64,000 bases of DNA from Clostridia bacterium (GCA_018399635.1 JAGYOH010000002.1:62001-126000), one strand, 5' to 3'. Positions 8,584-17,587 are shown, counted from the stretch's first letter. Notes: a model not told the origin generated them from the letters alone. Numbers and translations are program-made.

Positions 8584-10103
8584 TTCACCTCATAGACGAC
8601 CGTACCGCCACCCCTTTGCTCGGGAATGAAGGTTTCGAAGACCCTGTCCGAGGTTTCATAAAGTTCCCTGGACCGCTGGACATCCGCTTCCGAGTGCTGG
8701 ATGACCAGCAGATAGGGGGGCTCCAGCTCCAAAATTTCCTCAAGGGCCACCCCCTGGATTCTAAAGTCCTCCCCGGGGGCCAGCTTCTCGAGGTAGAATC
8801 GAATCATTCCCTCCCTGGCCCTCTCGAAATCATTTTCACCGGAGGGATAGTAGAGGATCGCCGGCTCCTTCACCAGGGACCGGACCACGAAGGCGGCGGC
8901 CCCCCGGTGGTCCTCGGTGACCGGCCTTCCCTCAAGGGAGGTGTGATAGTAGAGGAACCCCCCCAGATTGGTGAAGGCCAGCAGGAGGAGCAGAAGGAGG
9001 GCCCCTGTCCCGGAGGCCTTGTGAATCCGCTCCAGGGCCCTGCCGGTGACCAGGGCGATCATGGGGAGCAGGACGATGTAGTTCCTCACTGTGGAGAGGG
9101 GGGTATAATGATCCATCACCAGCAGGACTCCCATCATGGCCAGACCTGCAAAAAGCACTCCCCCCAAAGCCACCTCCCCACGAAAAATATCCTTCCCCGG
9201 CCTACCCTTGAGGCTGATCCAGCTGATGAGCCCCATGACAAGGACAAAGGCCAGGGCCGCAGGCAGGGGATTCTCGATATTGAGCAGCTCCTTGAAACCG
9301 GCTGAAATCTGGGGAAAGAGAGCCTGGGAAATGGTTTCCAGGGTCGAGGACCACCCTCTTGAGACGATCCAGAAATTGCCACCGGTTTTTTCACCCAGAC
9401 CGCCCCGGACAAAATGCCAGACCGGCCACGCCAGGGCGAGGAGTCCGAAGACCACCACCCGGCCGGTCCCCCGGAAATCCTTTTGACGCAGGGACAGATA
9501 CAGGAGGTAGAAAACAGTGACGCCGTAGTAGATCCAGCCGAAATAGTGGATCAAGGACAGAAAAAGACCGGCCACAAGCAGCATCCCTCCCTTGAGGGAG
9601 GACACGCCTTCACCGGGGATGTCCACCAGGAGAAGGGTCACCATCAGGGAAACCAGCAGCATCAGGGCGTAGGACCGGACCTCCTGGGCGTAATAGATGA
9701 ACAGTGGATTGGTGGCATAGACCACCAGAACCCCCGTCAGACCGATCCGGGACAATCGCTTCGACCCCCAGATCCACAGCATCACCAGGGAAGCCAGGGT
9801 GAAAATCAGACTCAGAAGTCTGGTGACGGCCTCACCACTTGAAAAAAGGCCGATCCATCCCTTGAGAATCAGTTGATACAGGGGGGGATGGACATCGGGC
9901 AGGATGAAATCGACAAACATCACCCTCAGGGGGGATGAGGCGGCGGAAACTGAAAAAAGCTCATCGAACCAGAAGGAATAGGGCTGCCAGATCCCATATC
10001 CCGCCAGCAGGACCCCAAGGATCACCAGGGTGACGCCCACTTCCTCGTAGCCGATACGACACCATCTACACCGGTTCAAATCGCCATCAACTCCAATCCT
10101 CAT
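8577..10103 (-). CDS. GT-C (GT39/ArnT-like) membrane glycosyltransferase
   Basis: Integral membrane protein of 508 residues with about ten hydrophobic segments. The acidic motif WFDELF lies in the first extracytoplasmic loop and PDVHPPLYQL in the next, as in GT-C enzymes that use polyprenyl-phosphate-linked sugars. A soluble C-terminal domain of about 130 residues follows. It would move a sugar from a lipid carrier onto a surface acceptor. Last of four tightly packed genes beginning with a UbiA-type transferase, which suggests the donor is made by the operon itself. Acceptor and sugar are unknown. Confidence 0.82.
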   Translation of the reverse strand: MRIGVDGDLNRCRWCRIGYEEVGVTLVILGVLLAGYGIWQPYSFWFDELFSVSAASSPLRVMFVDFILPDVHPPLYQLILKGWIGLFSSGEAVTRLLSLIFTLASLVMLWIWGSKRLSRIGLTGVLVVYATNPLFIYYAQEVRSYALMLLVSLMVTLLLVDIPGEGVSSLKGGMLLVAGLFLSLIHYFGWIYYGVTVFYLLYLSLRQKDFRGTGRVVVFGLLALAWPVWHFVRGGLGEKTGGNFWIVSRGWSSTLETISQALFPQISAGFKELLNIENPLPAALAFVLVMGLISWISLKGRPGKDIFRGEVALGGVLFAGLAMMGVLLVMDHYTPLSTVRNYIVLLPMIALVTGRALERIHKASGTGALLLLLLLAFTNLGGFLYYHTSLEGRPVTEDHRGAAAFVVRSLVKEPAILYYPSGENDFERAREGMIRFYLEKLAPGEDFRIQGVALEEILELEPPYLLVIQHSEADVQRSRELYETSDRVFETFIPEQRGGGTVVYEVKE

Positions 10104-10106
10104 GCC

Positions 10107-11150
10107 TTAGAAGAACCATTTCGCCAGGCCCAGGATCCCCTGCTTCCAGGGGACCCGGTGGGACACCCCTTCCGAGTGCTCGAATTCATGGCGATGGTGG
10201 ACATACCACCGGTAATTTCTGATCAGGGCCTCCTGATTCGAGTAGACCGGCTTGAAACCCAGAAGCCTTTTCGCCTTGTCGATGGCGACATAGGAGTCCC
10301 TGCCGGCGGTTTCATACACCCATCGATAGAGGGGGGACAAGTGAAGCCGCTCCAAGAGACGCAGGGTGAGAATCATGGGGGCGGCCCAGAAACCCTTGAT
10401 CCTTTTCCCGTATCCCGCATCATCCAGAACTGCCTGATAGTCCTCTCTCAGGGTGGAGAAGACCTCCGCCCCGATATTGAAGACGTCGTTGACCCGGTCC
10501 TCCTCCAGGGTCAGGACGAGGTCGATGGCCTGGCACAGATCGTAGACATCGAGCAGCTGATAGCGGTTGTTTCCCGATCCGATCACCGGAAAATGTCTGC
10601 CGTCCATGGCCCAGTCGTACAAAAGCGCGAAAACCCCGAGTCTCTCAGGGCCTATGAAGGATTTCGGACGCAGGATCGGGATGCACATGCCCTTCAAGCG
10701 GTAATCCAGACACAGGCTCTCCGCCAGAATTTTTCCCCTGCCGTAGGGTCCGACGCCGACAAGGGGGTCCTCTTCATCCAGGGGATGATGCCGGGGAATC
10801 CCGTAGACCGCCGTGGAGGAAATCATGACGACGCGTCGGATGCCCAGAACGCGGGCCGATTCAAGGACATTTGCCGTTCCCTCCACCTCCGTGGAGACAA
10901 TGTCCTCCTCCTTGTAGAGGGGCAGGGCCGCCGCCGCGTGGACCACCGAGTCACAACCCGCCATGACCTTGACAAGGGCGGCAAAATCCCGGATGTCCCC
11001 CTGGACGACCTCAAGATTTTGAGCCTGCTTTTCCGGGTAATCGAAGTCGGCGATATCATAGGAAACCACTTTTTCCCCTCTTTCCAGAAGGTAGCGGACC
11101 AGGTTGATTCCCAGGAAACCCGCGCCGCCGGTGATGAAAATCTTCGACAT
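10107..11150 (-). CDS. NAD-dependent epimerase/dehydratase (extended SDR)
   Basis: Sugar-nucleotide or lipid-sugar modifying short-chain dehydrogenase of 347 residues. N-terminal nucleotide motif GGAGFLG (about 8-14), VHAAAALPL, then catalytic Ser/Tyr/Lys as ISSTAVYG and YGRGK. The C-terminal 100 residues are long and partly hydrophobic (MILTLRLLERL), more than a minimal epimerase needs, so membrane association is possible. It starts 2 bp after the HAD-GtrA stop and ends just before the GT-C gene. By context it may epimerise the sugar that the operon places on a lipid carrier. The substrate cannot be told from sequence. Confidence 0.85.
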   Translation of the reverse strand: MSKIFITGGAGFLGINLVRYLLERGEKVVSYDIADFDYPEKQAQNLEVVQGDIRDFAALVKVMAGCDSVVHAAAALPLYKEEDIVSTEVEGTANVLESARVLGIRRVVMISSTAVYGIPRHHPLDEEDPLVGVGPYGRGKILAESLCLDYRLKGMCIPILRPKSFIGPERLGVFALLYDWAMDGRHFPVIGSGNNRYQLLDVYDLCQAIDLVLTLEEDRVNDVFNIGAEVFSTLREDYQAVLDDAGYGKRIKGFWAAPMILTLRLLERLHLSPLYRWVYETAGRDSYVAIDKAKRLLGFKPVYSNQEALIRNYRWYVHHRHEFEHSEGVSHRVPWKQGILGLAKWFF

Positions 11151-11152
11151 GA

Positions 11153-12118
11153 CTAATCCCCCCTTCTTTTGAAGGCATAGCCTTTCACCAGCAGATAGGT
11201 GACCGGGAGACCCAGCAGGGCCGCCAGGGCGTACACCGCCATCCTGGGCCAGCCCAGAACATTCAGAAGCAGGAAGACGAAGGTGATGAGGATGAGAAAA
11301 TTCGGCAGATAGGCTGTGACGAATCTGAAGAATCCCGCCGGACTCGGACGTTCACTGAAAATCAAAAAAGCGTTGAGCCGGTAGGTCACCCACAGGCTGA
11401 CCCCATAGGACAGGCCGTAGGACAGGGTGGGATCCAGCCAGTTGGAGAGGACCAGGGAGAGGAAGAAATTCGTGAGGGTTCCCATCCCCCCGCAAAGGAT
11501 AAAGAGAAAGAAATCCCGCTTCAGATAGGTCGCCGGGATTCCCGGGGGTCTGGCCGCCGCCGCCTCCCAGGGGATGACCCCTTCTCCCGTGACAAAATAG
11601 GCCAGGGCCGCCTTCCGGGCCAGGGGCGCATCCCTGAGGGAATCCGAATAAAAGGCGTGGATGACCGCCCCGGGATAGACCGCCTCGAATCTCTCGACCT
11701 TCTCTTGGCCGCTGCAGGGCCTGCCTGAATACTTGCCGGTGGCTTCATCCACGACGGACCCGATCAGCCTCTCGACACCGAGTCTCGCCGCCATGGGACC
11801 AATGAGAAATTCAGGCGAGGCGGTGACGATCACATCAGCAGGCTCTTTTTGTGCCAGATAAAAGGCGGCGATCCGGTCTTCCCTTTCATCCCAGAAGCGC
11901 TCCAGGTCGGTTCCGATGTTCTGCACATATTTGAGAAATCCGAAGTAGGCCTCCTTGAATGCGACCTTTGATTCAAGCCCCAGAAAGTACAAAAGACCAT
12001 GGCCCAGGGCGCCGGGGACCGCCAGCAGCCCCCTGGGATGGCGCCTCAGGGCGAAGAGCATGAAATCCACCGTGGCGTCCCCCCGATAGATGGTCTTGTC
12101 AAAATCGTATACCTTCAC
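11153..12118 (-). CDS. HAD-family phosphatase fused to a GtrA-type membrane domain
   Basis: 321 residues in two parts. Residues 1-190 are a HAD-IB phosphatase: nucleophile motif YDFDKT at the very N-terminus, TASPEF as motif II, and YSDSLRDAPL as the acidic motif. Residues about 205-321 form a four-segment GtrA-like domain (YLKRDFFLFILCGGMGTLTN onward). GtrA proteins are thought to help move polyprenyl-phosphate sugars across the membrane. The start is GTG 12118. The fusion fits a dephosphorylation step coupled to translocation of the UbiA product encoded just upstream. That pairing is inference. Confidence 0.85.
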   Translation of the reverse strand: MKVYDFDKTIYRGDATVDFMLFALRRHPRGLLAVPGALGHGLLYFLGLESKVAFKEAYFGFLKYVQNIGTDLERFWDEREDRIAAFYLAQKEPADVIVTASPEFLIGPMAARLGVERLIGSVVDEATGKYSGRPCSGQEKVERFEAVYPGAVIHAFYSDSLRDAPLARKAALAYFVTGEGVIPWEAAAARPPGIPATYLKRDFFLFILCGGMGTLTNFFLSLVLSNWLDPTLSYGLSYGVSLWVTYRLNAFLIFSERPSPAGFFRFVTAYLPNFLILITFVFLLLNVLGWPRMAVYALAALLGLPVTYLLVKGYAFKRRGD

Positions 12119-12122
12119 CCCA

Positions 12123-13004
12123 TCACCCCATCATCATCCGCAGGGCATCCCGATACAGGAGTCCCAGCACCGTCGCCCCGTAGGCCAGGGACAGCAGCAG
12201 CAAAACCCGGTCCTTGAGAAGAATCTCCGCCGGGTCCCCATCCCCCTCAGAGGCCAGGTGTCCGGAATACCTGAGGGTGATCATTCCCACCAGAAGGACC
12301 GTCCAGCCCAGATGACTTGCGCCTCCCCCGGGCCCCCTCTGGGACAAGGCCCACATCAGGTAGACCGTCATGCCCGAGGCCAGACTCCAGGTCATCATCC
12401 GGTCCAGCGATGCTTCACTGTAGTACTTCAGAACCCTCCGCCGGCTCTCACCATGATACCTGACCTCGCTTCTTCTTTTCCCCACCGCCAGATAAGTCGC
12501 AAAAGACATCACCGTCAACAGCATCAGACCGGAAATCGCCGTCTCAATGAGCAGACCGCCGAAAAAGACGCGAAGGACAAAGCCCATGACAATGATGAAA
12601 ATATCGACAAAGGGTACCGCCTTGAGGCCGAAACTGTAGGCCATGTTGAACAGAAAATAGAGGCAGAGAATTCCTGCGGCGGCCAGGGACAACCCTGCCG
12701 CGTAACCGAGACCCACCAGACCGGCCCCTAGAAAAAAGGCCAGCCTCAAGGCGTTTTCACCTGACACCCTGCCCGAGGCCAGGGGACGGTTTTGTTTGAC
12801 AGGATGGTTCCGGTCATATTCCAGGTCCCTGAGGTCGTTGACGATATAGACCACCGAGGCCAGGAGAGAAAAGAGGACGAAACCCATGAGAGACCTGAAC
12901 CAGGCCGGTCCACTGAACAAGCTCCCGGAGAATACCAGGGGCACAAAGACCAGCAGGTTCTTGGTGTAGTGTCGGATTCTCATGAGCTCGAAATAGTCCT
13001 TCAT
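12123..13004 (-). CDS. UbiA-family prenyltransferase, phosphoribosyl-polyprenyl-phosphate synthase-like
   Basis: Multi-pass membrane enzyme of 293 residues. The first Asp motif is NDLRDLEYDR, followed closely by HPVKQNRPLASG, the arrangement seen in decaprenyl-phosphate phosphoribosyltransferase (Rv3806c group) rather than in quinone or heme UbiA enzymes. A second motif region is DIFIIVMGFVLRV. I chose ATG 13004 (GGGAGGG upstream) over longer in-frame starts. First gene of the operon, with a good promoter. Likely product is polyprenyl-phosphoryl-5-phosphoribose, to be dephosphorylated by the HAD domain of the next gene. Confidence 0.82.
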   Translation of the reverse strand: MKDYFELMRIRHYTKNLLVFVPLVFSGSLFSGPAWFRSLMGFVLFSLLASVVYIVNDLRDLEYDRNHPVKQNRPLASGRVSGENALRLAFFLGAGLVGLGYAAGLSLAAAGILCLYFLFNMAYSFGLKAVPFVDIFIIVMGFVLRVFFGGLLIETAISGLMLLTVMSFATYLAVGKRRSEVRYHGESRRRVLKYYSEASLDRMMTWSLASGMTVYLMWALSQRGPGGGASHLGWTVLLVGMITLRYSGHLASEGDGDPAEILLKDRVLLLLSLAYGATVLGLLYRDALRMMMG

Positions 13005-13044
13005 GCCATCCCTCCCCGGCCCTTGGCGACCGCTTGCTGTCTTC

Positions 13045-13073
13045 ATTATATTTTTCCCGGGGACAAATAGCAA
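13045..13073 (-). promoter_or_regulatory. Sigma-A promoter of the UbiA/HAD-GtrA operon
   Basis: Minus strand TTGCTA (13068-13073), 17-bp spacer, TATAAT (13045-13050), about 40 bp upstream of the UbiA start. Confidence 0.7.
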
Positions 13074-13092
13074 AGGAACCCTGTTGTTTGTC

Positions 13093-13121
13093 GAAAAAAA
13101 AGAGCAGATTCCTCTGCTCTT
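13093..13121 (-). terminator. Terminator behind the broken solute-binding-protein gene
   Basis: AAGAGCAGA-ggaa-TCTGCTCTT followed by eight T on the minus strand, 47 bp beyond the stop of the remnant. Confidence 0.8.
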
Positions 13122-13167
13122 GAAGTTCCCTGTGAAAATCCTTCGTTCTCAAAGAGAAAACCCTGTC

Positions 13168-13452
13168 TTAATCCTGGTCAAAGAGGTCGATGAGTTCCTC
13201 CGTCACCTCGACATTCAGGATTCCCTGATTCTTGAGAATCTGCTGGAAGTCCCTGATCTTTTCCTTCAGGGGTTGACCCTTGCCCATCTTGAAGGTGACC
13301 CGGTCCAAAAAATTCGCCACGGAGTCGACGGGGCTGTGCATCATGTCAAAACTCAGTTTTGCCGCCTCGCCATGAGGGGCGTTGACCCAGTCGATGGCGG
13401 CTTCGAGTTCCCCGGTAACTCTTGTTACAAATTCTGAATTCTTAATGCGATT
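13168..13452 (-). pseudogene. C-terminal remnant of an ABC-transporter substrate-binding protein
   Basis: An open minus-strand frame of about 94 codons ends at TAA 13168, with a stop at 13453-13455 and no plausible start codon or ribosome site before the internal Met-Met. The peptide (EFVTRVTGELEAAIDWVN early, LKNQGILNVEVTEELIDLF late) resembles the last helices of NitT/TauT-type solute-binding proteins. The upstream part is gone, because the next DNA is the leader of the plus-strand glycosyltransferase. Its terminator survives. Family call moderate, truncation clear. Confidence 0.55.
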
Positions 13453-13503
13453 TTAATGAAAGTATTGTATACTCACTGTGAACTGAAAAAAGCGAGGTAT
13501 GCC

Positions 13504-14610
13504 ATGAAAAAAATAATGATTTTCAGCGGTTCTACCGGCAACGGCCACAACCAGGTGGCCAAGGTGCTCAAACAGCGCCTCATCGAGGAGGGAATGACGG
13601 TCCTCATCGTGGACATCCTCAAAGAATCCTCCCCCTGGGTGGATCTGATGATCAATGACGGCTACAGTCTCATGGTCTCGAAATTTCCCCGGATCTACGG
13701 CCGGCTTTATGATTTCACCAATGAATACCCCCGATCCAACCGCCTGATCCGAAGACTGACCCTGGAGGAAAAGCGGTTCTTTCGCCGCGTCGTGGAACCC
13801 TTCGACCCCGATCTGATCCTCACCACCCATCCCTTCGGCGTCATCCTGGCGGATCATCTGAAGAAAAAGCAGCGGTTGACTTCCCCCTTGGTGGCCGTCA
13901 TCACGGATTTTCACTTCCATGAAGCCTATGCCAGCCAGCAGGTGGATGCCTATATCGCCGGCGGTCCCTTTCCCACGGAGAGTCTCGCGGAAAAGAGGAT
14001 CGATCCATCAAGAATCTTCCCCTGGGGCATCCCGGTGAAACCCGTTTTCTATGAAAACAAAAAAGGCCCGATACAAGGGCTTGCCACCATCCTCTTGATG
14101 GGGGGGAGTCTGGGAATGAAGGACATGGTCCACGCCCTGAGAGACCTCAGGCAGGTGACAGGGGACTTCAAGGTCCACGTGGTCTGCGGCAACAATGAAA
14201 AGCTCTACCAGACCCTCAAGCCCCTGGTCAAGGATTTCCCCGAGGGCAAGGAGGTCGTCCTCCACGGTTTCACCGACAGGATCCCCGAATTCTTTGAAGA
14301 GGCGGACCTGCTCATCACCAAGCCCGGTGGCATCACCACCACCGAGGCTCTGGTCAAGGGCCTGCCCATGGTGGTCCCCTACTATTTCCAGGGGCAGGAA
14401 AAGGAAAACCTCAAATTTTTAAAGGAAAACCAGCTGGTCCTCTCCCCCACGGGCAAGGAGACCCTTTTCACCATCCTCAGCCAGATCAAGGAGCGGCCTG
14501 AGATTCTCAAGACCCTCCAGGAAAAAATGGCGGCCTTCACCAGGGGCTACTCCCTGGACCAGGCCGTGACGCTCATCAAGTCCCACCTGGAAGAAGGGCC
14601 TTCGGCCTGA
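13504..14610 (+). CDS. MGDG synthase/UgtP-like glycosyltransferase (GT28)
   Basis: Processive-diacylglycerol-glucosyltransferase-like GT-B enzyme of 368 residues. The N-terminal domain begins MIFSGSTGNGHNQVA. The C-terminal domain has the sugar-nucleotide site around EEADLLITKPGGITTTEAL with a conserved GG and acidic residues. It would transfer a hexose from UDP-sugar to diacylglycerol on the inner membrane leaflet. I prefer ATG 13504 to the upstream ATG 13456 because family members start at this strand and a GCGAGG site precedes it. A single-gene unit closed by a terminator. Confidence 0.85.
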   Translation: MKKIMIFSGSTGNGHNQVAKVLKQRLIEEGMTVLIVDILKESSPWVDLMINDGYSLMVSKFPRIYGRLYDFTNEYPRSNRLIRRLTLEEKRFFRRVVEPFDPDLILTTHPFGVILADHLKKKQRLTSPLVAVITDFHFHEAYASQQVDAYIAGGPFPTESLAEKRIDPSRIFPWGIPVKPVFYENKKGPIQGLATILLMGGSLGMKDMVHALRDLRQVTGDFKVHVVCGNNEKLYQTLKPLVKDFPEGKEVVLHGFTDRIPEFFEEADLLITKPGGITTTEALVKGLPMVVPYYFQGQEKENLKFLKENQLVLSPTGKETLFTILSQIKERPEILKTLQEKMAAFTRGYSLDQAVTLIKSHLEEGPSA

Positions 14611-14627
14611 AATCTTTCTGACGCCAC

Positions 14628-14666
14628 AAGGGGCCGTCCGTGACATCGGACAGCCCCTTTTTCATT
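14628..14666. terminator. Bidirectional terminator
   Basis: GGGGC-CGTCCG-tgacat-CGGACA-GCCCC followed by TTTTTC on the plus strand and CTTGTGG on the minus. It closes the plus-strand glycosyltransferase and touches the stop of the convergent lipoprotein gene. Confidence 0.75.
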
Positions 14667-16086
14667 TGAAGAATTTCTTGTAGTCCACCAGGTGCGAGAG
14701 CTCTCCGGCGGTGAGGAGGTAGTAGTCCGAGAAAAGACTGCCCTCTCTGGGCAGGTTCAGGGAAATTCCCAGGAATTCCACTGAAAAATCCGGAGGCGTC
14801 TCGAGGGTGACCCCGGCCAGGTCGGAAAGGGGGCCCCGGTAGTCTTCAAAGGGCCTTTCCAGGAAATCCGCCAGGGTCATTTTCTCCCCGGTGGTCATGT
14901 CCAGGACCAGAAAGGCGCCGCGGTAGTCGTAGTTGCCCTCGTCGTCGGAAAAGCTGACCGAAATGCTGAGACTCAGCATCTTCTCGCTGCCGAAGGTGGG
15001 ATGGATGAAGACGGTCTTGTCCCCGCCAATGTCCGATTTCAGGCCGTTCACCGTGTCGTCGATTCGGCGGTTGATCTTCTCCTCGAGCTCCGGCCGGTCG
15101 GGAATCCTCACCCGGGCGATGGTGAACCGGCTCTCTCCCGAAATCAGGGGCCTGGGAATATAGGTCATTGCGGAATGGACCCCGAAAACATTGTGAGAGG
15201 TGATGACCTCGGCGATCAGACTGAAATCATCCGTGTCGAGGGCTTCAAGCCTGGCGACGAGGTCTCCGAGGTCGTGCCCTTCAAAGGCGGCCTTGTAGCT
15301 CATGATGCGCTCGTAATCCGGCCCTTTCTTGTCCATGAAGGCCCCGATATAGGACCCCTCCGGCCCCACCAGAAAGGCGCTGACCTGCTTCTTGTAAAGC
15401 TCTTCGAGGAAGGTTCGCAGAAAACCCGGCTCACTCCTCAGAATCAGCTCCTCCGTGAGGAGGATGTCGCTGACCAGGTCCTTGTTGCCCTCCTCCTCAT
15501 AGAAGCGGCGCTTGTTCTGGATCAGATGGTTCATCAGGGTCATCCTGGCGAAATCCTCGCTGAAATAGGCCTTGTAACCTTCAAGAACCTCCCAGTCCGT
15601 TTCCACCACCGGGGTCTCCTCGTAACGGACCACCCTGAGCTTGCTGTCGGCCAGGGCCCTGAATTCCTCCCGGATCCCGGGGTCCTCGATCCGGTCGATG
15701 AGGTCGGAGTCCAGAACCCCGCCCATGTCCCGGTTGAGGGCGGTCATGTAGGCCTCGCCGTAGATCTTGAAATTCATCTCCTCCGCCAGGCCCTGGTGAT
15801 GGACCACCAGGCGCTCCACCATGTACTCCGCCGAAGCGGGGCAGACTTCGGCCAGGTGCTCATCCATGTAACGGCCCATGGCGGCGGGATCCTCCTCTTG
15901 AACCAGCCTGGCGAACTCCGCCATGACCGCTTCTTCTTCACTGAACTGGTCGGTTTCCGGGGGATCCTCCTCCGGGACGACCTCCGGTGGCGTCTCCTGG
16001 GGGGTCTCAGGCCCGGGCTCCGAAGCCCTCTGACAACCCGCCGTCACCATCAGCAGCAATACCATCATCCAAACAAGTTTTTTCAT
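14662..16086 (-). CDS. Secreted lipoprotein of unknown function
   Basis: 474 residues with a lipoprotein signal (MKKLVWMMVLLLMVTAGC, Cys about 18) and then an acidic, Pro/Glu-rich linker. The body has no clear catalytic motif. The last 170 residues, around FGSEKMLSLSISVSFS and LDMTTGEKMTLADFLE, resemble DUF3298-like extracellular domains. ATG 16086 is supported by GGAGG. It probably sits on the outer face of the membrane. The membrane protein gene upstream is on the same strand 45 bp away and may be co-transcribed. Function not assigned. Confidence 0.7.
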   Translation of the reverse strand: MKKLVWMMVLLLMVTAGCQRASEPGPETPQETPPEVVPEEDPPETDQFSEEEAVMAEFARLVQEEDPAAMGRYMDEHLAEVCPASAEYMVERLVVHHQGLAEEMNFKIYGEAYMTALNRDMGGVLDSDLIDRIEDPGIREEFRALADSKLRVVRYEETPVVETDWEVLEGYKAYFSEDFARMTLMNHLIQNKRRFYEEEGNKDLVSDILLTEELILRSEPGFLRTFLEELYKKQVSAFLVGPEGSYIGAFMDKKGPDYERIMSYKAAFEGHDLGDLVARLEALDTDDFSLIAEVITSHNVFGVHSAMTYIPRPLISGESRFTIARVRIPDRPELEEKINRRIDDTVNGLKSDIGGDKTVFIHPTFGSEKMLSLSISVSFSDDEGNYDYRGAFLVLDMTTGEKMTLADFLERPFEDYRGPLSDLAGVTLETPPDFSVEFLGISLNLPREGSLFSDYYLLTAGELSHLVDYKKFFK

Positions 16087-16130
16087 ATAAACCTCCATTG
16101 TGAAGGACCCTTCCCTTCACTCCTTTATTT

Positions 16131-16739
16131 CTACAGCGTCTGCCACTGCCTGTCGATATAGACCACCATCCCGCCGATGAGGGCGATGAAGCCGTAGGAA
16201 ACCAGACGGCTGTAGACCAGGACCTCGTTGGCTCCCTCCACCCCGTATCTTTCAAGGAGAAGGGCTCTCACCCCCCAGAGAGCGGCTTCCCTGAGGATGA
16301 AGACCAGGGTCAGTCCGTCGAAGAGTCGCCCTCGAGAAAACCGCCGCAGTTTCTCAAGGGACCGGTCCCTGGCCTCCCCGTACATCTTCCTGTAGTCCAG
16401 ATAGAAAATCCTTCCCAGGGGCCTTCTGACCAGCAGGGACCCCCCGTAGAGGACCATGAAGGCCATGTTGAGGTAGACCCCGTTGTAGAGAATCTCCACG
16501 GCGGTTTCAGAAATCAGGTTCAGATACAGATTCAAGAGGATGCCGAAAAGGATCACCAGACCCGTGACATTGTACTTTTTTTCAAAGAAAAACTTGTAGG
16601 CGGTGTAGCCGATGGCCGTCAAGGCGCTGAGAAACATGGCCAGATAGTCTCCGGTGAATCCCCGGCCGAAATTCCAGATCAACAGGGGCAGCCCCAGATA
16701 AAACATGAGATCGACGAGAATCTGTTTTTTTACCGACAT
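16131..16739 (-). CDS. VC0807-like integral membrane protein
   Basis: 202 residues with five or six hydrophobic segments and a central basic stretch (RKMYGEARDRSLEKLRR). The pattern recalls the VC0807/septation-A-like family of unknown function. No transport or catalytic motif is visible. It lies 22 bp from the alaX stop and 45 bp upstream of the lipoprotein gene, all in the same direction, so an alaX-membrane protein-lipoprotein unit is plausible. Confidence 0.6.
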   Translation of the reverse strand: MSVKKQILVDLMFYLGLPLLIWNFGRGFTGDYLAMFLSALTAIGYTAYKFFFEKKYNVTGLVILFGILLNLYLNLISETAVEILYNGVYLNMAFMVLYGGSLLVRRPLGRIFYLDYRKMYGEARDRSLEKLRRFSRGRLFDGLTLVFILREAALWGVRALLLERYGVEGANEVLVYSRLVSYGFIALIGGMVVYIDRQWQTL

Positions 16740-16760
16740 GTCCGACCCCTCCCACGGGCC

Positions 16761-17477
16761 CTACTCATCAATTTCCACATAGAGCCGTTTGTTGATTTTT
16801 CCCTTGGACCGGAATTTCACCACCCGGACCCTGCCGATTTCTCCTGTGGCATTGACATGGGTGCCGCCGTCCGCCTGCAGGTCCAGTCCGACGATTTCAA
16901 TGGTTCTGATGGTCTCGATTCCCTCGGGTAGCAGGTTGATCTTGGTCCTGATGAGGTCCGGCACCTCCATGGCCTCCTCCCGGGTCAGGATGCCCACCCG
17001 GATGGGATGGTTCTTGCGGATTTCTTCATTGACCCTTGCCTCGATTTCGGGCAGCATCTCCTGGCTGAGTTCCGCCATTTCAAAGTCCATCCTGGCGGAA
17101 AGGCTTTCCATATTGCCCCCGGTCACCAGGGCGTCATAGACCCTGAACATGACCCCGCTGACCACGTGCATGGCGGAGTGGGTCCGCATCAGCCTGTAGC
17201 GTCTCTCCCAGTCCAGTTCTCCCCTGACGGTCTCTCCCAAAGGGGGCAGGTCCCCCTCCAGGCAGTGAACCACCTCACCCCCGGCCTTGACGACCCTTGT
17301 TACCTCATGGGTCTGCCCCAAGACCTGGATCCTCCCCGTATCGTGGAGCTGACCGCCGCCTCCGGGGAAGAAGGCGGTGCGGTCCAGGATGATTCCCCTC
17401 GGTTCCTCCGAGTGGGCGGTCACCCGGGCTTCAAATTCCTTGACATAACTGTCCTTTTGATAAATCAATTCCGTCAT
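16761..17477 (-). CDS. Alanyl-tRNA editing protein (AlaX type)
   Basis: Free-standing editing domain homologous to the second half of AlaRS, removing Ser or Gly from mis-acylated tRNA-Ala. In 238 residues it has the N-terminal beta-barrel part (FFPGGGGQLHDTGRI), the zinc motif HSAMH and a second metal region ADGGTHVN. In many AlaX proteins that last site is CGGTH; here Asp takes the Cys position, so the zinc ligand set differs or is reduced. Start is ATG 17477, with AGGAGG upstream. Confidence 0.88.
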   Translation of the reverse strand: MTELIYQKDSYVKEFEARVTAHSEEPRGIILDRTAFFPGGGGQLHDTGRIQVLGQTHEVTRVVKAGGEVVHCLEGDLPPLGETVRGELDWERRYRLMRTHSAMHVVSGVMFRVYDALVTGGNMESLSARMDFEMAELSQEMLPEIEARVNEEIRKNHPIRVGILTREEAMEVPDLIRTKINLLPEGIETIRTIEIVGLDLQADGGTHVNATGEIGRVRVVKFRSKGKINKRLYVEIDE

Positions 17478-17587
17478 GATGGTCCTCCTTTTCTGCCACG
17501 ATGAACAATATCTGTCACCATGAACCGTTTGGAATAATTTTGGTTGATTGCTGCCGGGCCTTGGTATATATCCACTAAGGTGATGCT

